Positions 6,964 to 9,634 of a DNA stretch of 9,634 nucleotides are shown piece after piece. The first letter of the stretch is position 1; every line of letters starts with the position of its first letter. The stretch comes from Gammaproteobacteria bacterium (GTDB lineage: Bacteria > Pseudomonadota > Gammaproteobacteria > Steroidobacterales > Steroidobacteraceae): positions 1 through 9,634 of the forward strand of contig JAQGOE010000241.1 of NCBI GenBank assembly GCA_028293725.1, written 5' to 3'. The position numbers and the translations under genes are program-made. The notes under the pieces were generated by a model that worked only from the letters and a program-made list of their open reading frames with translations, searched no databases and was not told the origin of the DNA.

Positions 6964-8493
6964 ATGAGTGTCCGGTTTCGCACGTCCTGCGTGCTTGCTC
7001 TGTTGCTCGCAATGCCACTTACCCTGACATTGACTCTAACTGCGCACGCGGATACAAAACAGGTTCCGGACACCATTCTGCAAGGTGCCCTGACGGGCGT
7101 GGACAATCAGACATGGCGCCTCGTGCCTTTCGAGGTGCCACCAGGCACGACGCGCATCACGATCGATTTCGACTACACGACGCGCGACCTGCGCACCACA
7201 ATTGATATCGGACTTCTGGGCCCTGATGGATTCCGCGGACAGGACGGCTTCCGCGGCTGGAGCGGCGGCAACAAACGGAGCTTCACGATTTCGGCCACGG
7301 ATGCGACACCGTCATATTTGCCGGGGCCCATACGCTCGGGTCAATGGAATCTGCTGCTGGGGATTCCTAACATCCGGCAACATTCCCATGGGCAGTACAC
7401 CGCGAGCGTTCTCTTCGAGCGGGAAGCGACAGGCCGGGCACCGGCGCAATTCGGACCGACACTACGCGCTCAACCGGGGTGGTATCGGGGTGATTTGCAT
7501 ATGCACACCGCCCACAGCGACGGCTCGTGTCTGAGTCGGCGACAACAGCGTGTTCCATGCCCCTTATTTCTGACAGCCAGGACTGCCAGTGAGCGCGGGC
7601 TCGACTTTATTGCAATCACGGATCACAACACGATCTCACACGCCGACGCCATCCGCGAGCTGCAACCGTACTTCGACGACCTACTGCTGATTCCCGGACG
7701 CGAGATCACAACATTTCACGGCCACGCCAATCTGTTTGGAAGCGTTGCGATGCTGGATTTTCGAGTAGGCGGGGGCGAGGTGCCGGACTGGAACACTTTG
7801 CTCACGAACCTCGAGCAGACCGGGGGCGGCGTGCTCTCGATCAATCATCCGGTGCGGCCGTCCGGCGAGCAGTGTATGGGTTGCGGTTGGACTCCGCAGG
7901 GAGCTATCGACTACGCGCGCATCCAGGCGGTCGAGGTGGTCAATGGGCTCGACGCGGATACGCCCTGGTCGGGCATCGGATTCTGGCAGCATCTGCTCGA
8001 TCAGGGGTACCAGCTCACCGCGCTTGGCGGGAGCGACAATCACGATGCGCTACAGCCGGGAGCGAATGCGATCGGTACACCCACGACAGTGATATACGCC
8101 GACGAGCTGTCGCAAACAGGCATCGTTGCGGCGATTCGACGCGGCCGCGTCTTCGTCGATGTTGCGGGCACACGCGATCGAGCGCTCGACCTGACAGCTA
8201 CGGCGGACAGGCAGATCGCGCATATGGGCGATGCACTCGCTGTGCCAGCCGGTGCCAACGTACACTTCGAGGGTACCGTCAACGGAGTCGCGGGTGGAGA
8301 AGTCGAGGTCATCCTCGATGGGCGCCGCGTGTCCTTGCTCAAGGATCCCAGCATCCACAGCGCAGCGAAGTCCTTCGACTTTCTGTGGCGCGCCGATGGT
8401 CAGCGGCACTGGCTCCGCCTCGATGTCCGGGACGACGCGTCGCACCTGGCGCTGATCGGCAATCCCGTCTATTTACGGGCCGGGACCGGATAA
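6964..8493 (+). CDS. Exported PHP-domain metallohydrolase, CehA/McbA family
   Basis: A 509-residue enzyme predicted to hydrolyse an ester, carbamate or phosphoester outside the cytoplasm. Residues 1-29 are a clear signal peptide with cleavage after AHA. Residues 35-160 look like a beta-sandwich of pre-peptidase type. The PHP metal-binding core follows: DLHMHTAHSDG (His179, His181, Asp186), FIAITDHNT (Asp220, His221), PGREITTFHGH (Glu248, His252, His254), INHP (His295) and GGSDNH (Asp358, His360). All expected ligands for a di- or trinuclear metal site are present. A cysteine-bearing insertion (189-199) follows the first motif, and a CMGC pair (304-307) follows INHP; these could form disulfides. 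Residues 405-509 form a C-terminal beta-rich domain. The gene starts 13 bases after the receptor stop with only a weak GAG ribosome site, so it is very likely co-transcribed. CehA is known for carbaryl hydrolysis, but the substrate here is unknown. Confidence 0.9.
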   Translation: MSVRFRTSCVLALLLAMPLTLTLTLTAHADTKQVPDTILQGALTGVDNQTWRLVPFEVPPGTTRITIDFDYTTRDLRTTIDIGLLGPDGFRGQDGFRGWSGGNKRSFTISATDATPSYLPGPIRSGQWNLLLGIPNIRQHSHGQYTASVLFEREATGRAPAQFGPTLRAQPGWYRGDLHMHTAHSDGSCLSRRQQRVPCPLFLTARTASERGLDFIAITDHNTISHADAIRELQPYFDDLLLIPGREITTFHGHANLFGSVAMLDFRVGGGEVPDWNTLLTNLEQTGGGVLSINHPVRPSGEQCMGCGWTPQGAIDYARIQAVEVVNGLDADTPWSGIGFWQHLLDQGYQLTALGGSDNHDALQPGANAIGTPTTVIYADELSQTGIVAAIRRGRVFVDVAGTRDRALDLTATADRQIAHMGDALAVPAGANVHFEGTVNGVAGGEVEVILDGRRVSLLKDPSIHSAAKSFDFLWRADGQRHWLRLDVRDDASHLALIGNPVYLRAGTG

Positions 8494-9634
8494 GGGGCGC
8501 TCTGCGGTAGGGCGATGTGGGCACCGACAAAGGCAATCGCTGCGGCCACTGACAACCAAGCGCCGGGGATCGCGCGATTGCCGGTTTCGTGGATGAGATA
8601 GGTGACAATGGCTGGCGTAGAGCCCCCAATTGTCGTCGCCAGACTGTAGGCCACGGAAAAACCAGCCGTTCTGACGGCCGCGGGCACGATCTCGGTCAGG
8701 TGCACGACCATCGCACCGTTGTAGCCGGCATAGATGAATGATAGCCACAACTCCACAACCAACAACTTGACGAAGCTGGGCTGAGCGACCAGCCACGCCA
8801 TTGCCGGATATGCGGTCAGGACCGCGATTCCCGCAAACGTCAACAACAGCGGTCGCCGGCCAACCCGGTCTGAAAGGGACCCCATGAGCGGCAACCAGAT
8901 CAGATTCGACACACCCACACAGAGTGTCACGAGCAAGGCATCGCTTTGTGAAAGCCGCAGAATGTCCTTACCGAACGTGGGCGTATACGCGGTGATGGTG
9001 TAGAACGAGACCGTAGTCATCAAGACCATGGCGACCCCGGTCGTGACAATCCGCCAATGGGCCAACACACCGCGGTAGACTTCCGCCGGGCTGGGATGGT
9101 GTGTACGTGCTGCGAATTCTCCCGTCTCTTGGAGTGTGCGGCGGATCATGTAGATGAATGGAATGATCAGGCAGCCGACAATCAGCGGAATCCGCCACCC
9201 CCAGGCCTGCAGCGCCTCCGGCGGCATGAGATTCGATAGCGCATACCCCAACACGCCGGCGAACACCACCGCCACCTGCTGGCTGCCTGACTGCCAGGAC
9301 ACATAGAAACCCTTGTGTCCTGGAGTGGCTATTTCGGACAGGTAGACTGAGACCCCGCCCAGCTCCACGCCGGCTGAGAATCCCTGACATAACCGACCGA
9401 GCACCACCAATATCGGTGCGAAGAGGCCGATCGTTTCGTACCCCGGCACCAAGGCAATCGTCAGTGTGCCTACCGACATCAGCGCCAGCGTCAACAACAG
9501 CCCCTTGCGCCGGCCGATATGGTCGATGTAGGCGCCGAGGACAATCGCCCCCAGCGGACGCATCATGAAGCCCACGGCAAACGTCGTCATCGAGAACATC
9601 AACGAGGCGAATTCGCTGTTGCTCGGAAAGTAAG
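8469..9634 (-). CDS. MHS-family MFS symporter, citrate/tricarballylate:H+ type (5' end beyond the window)
   Basis: The visible 387 residues form an inner-membrane proton-coupled carrier, probably for a tricarboxylate. The frame stays open to the window edge (reading YFPSNSEFASLMFSMTTF), so the TTG at 9602 is not a real start. Roughly 40-50 residues including helix 1 are missing, against a usual length near 430. MFS motif A occurs twice, as GAYIDHIGRRKG and GSLSDRVGRRPLLL. The stretch including VELGGVSVYLSEIATPGHKG, then FYVSWQSGSQQVAVV and WGWRIPLIVGCLIIPF, is very close to my recollection of the Salmonella/Klebsiella CitA and TcuC carriers, as is YNGAMVVHLTEIVP further on. About eleven membrane helices are seen. 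The 3' end overlaps the hydrolase gene by 25 bases in convergent orientation. Exact substrate is not readable; other MHS members carry alpha-ketoglutarate, proline/betaine or shikimate. Confidence 0.9.
   Translation of the reverse strand, partial: YFPSNSEFASLMFSMTTFAVGFMMRPLGAIVLGAYIDHIGRRKGLLLTLALMSVGTLTIALVPGYETIGLFAPILVVLGRLCQGFSAGVELGGVSVYLSEIATPGHKGFYVSWQSGSQQVAVVFAGVLGYALSNLMPPEALQAWGWRIPLIVGCLIIPFIYMIRRTLQETGEFAARTHHPSPAEVYRGVLAHWRIVTTGVAMVLMTTVSFYTITAYTPTFGKDILRLSQSDALLVTLCVGVSNLIWLPLMGSLSDRVGRRPLLLTFAGIAVLTAYPAMAWLVAQPSFVKLLVVELWLSFIYAGYNGAMVVHLTEIVPAAVRTAGFSVAYSLATTIGGSTPAIVTYLIHETGNRAIPGAWLSVAAAIAFVGAHIALPQSAPYPVPARK

Noticed and set aside
7018..7047. Short CTGACATTGACTCT-type repeat encoding TLTLTLT in the hydrolase signal peptide
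   Set aside because: The codons differ between units, so it is not a true DNA repeat. It simply encodes a hydrophobic, beta-branched signal-peptide core.
9600..9602. TTG 9602 as start of the symporter
   Set aside because: The frame continues upstream to the window edge with family-like residues (FPSNSEFAS), and the first membrane helix would be missing.
1..9634. tRNA, rRNA, CRISPR arrays, insertion sequences and transposase genes
   Set aside because: I looked on both strands and saw no repeat-spacer pattern, no transposase motif, no terminal inverted repeats and no stable-RNA signature.

Overview
This 9.6-kb, GC-rich window (about 60% G+C by eye) looks like part of a chromosome, or a large replicon, of a Gram-negative proteobacterium. 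It has a TonB-dependent outer-membrane receptor, FecI/FecR-type cell-surface signalling genes and a periplasmic hydrolase. Long STN-bearing receptors with a FecI/FecR pair are common in Gammaproteobacteria such as Xanthomonadales, Nevskiales and Steroidobacter-like groups, and in some Alphaproteobacteria. I cannot fix the genus from the sequence.

Layout. (1) Positions 1-165 encode, on the minus strand, the C-terminal helix-turn-helix end of a Crp/Fnr-family regulator. It has no start and no N-terminal domain, so it is a truncated remnant. (2) Its similarity stops exactly where a MerR-type promoter/operator begins (167-197). That promoter drives a complete P1B-type copper-transporting ATPase (224-2344, plus) with an N-terminal CPMHPE-type metal-binding domain. 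(3) Convergent to it lies an anti-sigma/sigma pair on the minus strand: an ECF sigma factor (3827-3219) and a FecR-like transmembrane regulator (3222-2350), coupled by an ATGA overlap. (4) A 201-bp divergent control region (3828-4028) separates this pair from (5) a 973-residue TonB-dependent receptor with an N-terminal STN signalling domain (4029-6950, plus). (6) Thirteen bases further on, in the same orientation, is an exported PHP-domain metallohydrolase of the CehA/McbA type (6964-8493). (7) Overlapping its 3' end on the minus strand is an MHS-family major-facilitator symporter resembling citrate/tricarballylate carriers (8469 to beyond 9634, 5' end cut by the window).

How the parts may work together. 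Genes 3-5 form a complete trans-envelope relay. A ligand-loaded receptor signals through its STN domain to FecR in the inner membrane, which releases or activates the sigma factor to transcribe the receptor operon. Because the PHP hydrolase sits directly behind the receptor, it is probably induced with it and may process the imported ligand, for example by hydrolysing an ester, amide or phosphoester in the periplasm. The neighbouring tricarboxylate-type symporter raises the possibility of a citrate-containing ligand, but it is on the opposite strand and this link is only a hypothesis. The copper ATPase looks like a separate metal-resistance unit with its own promoter, possibly joined to this locus by recombination through a crp/fnr-like gene.
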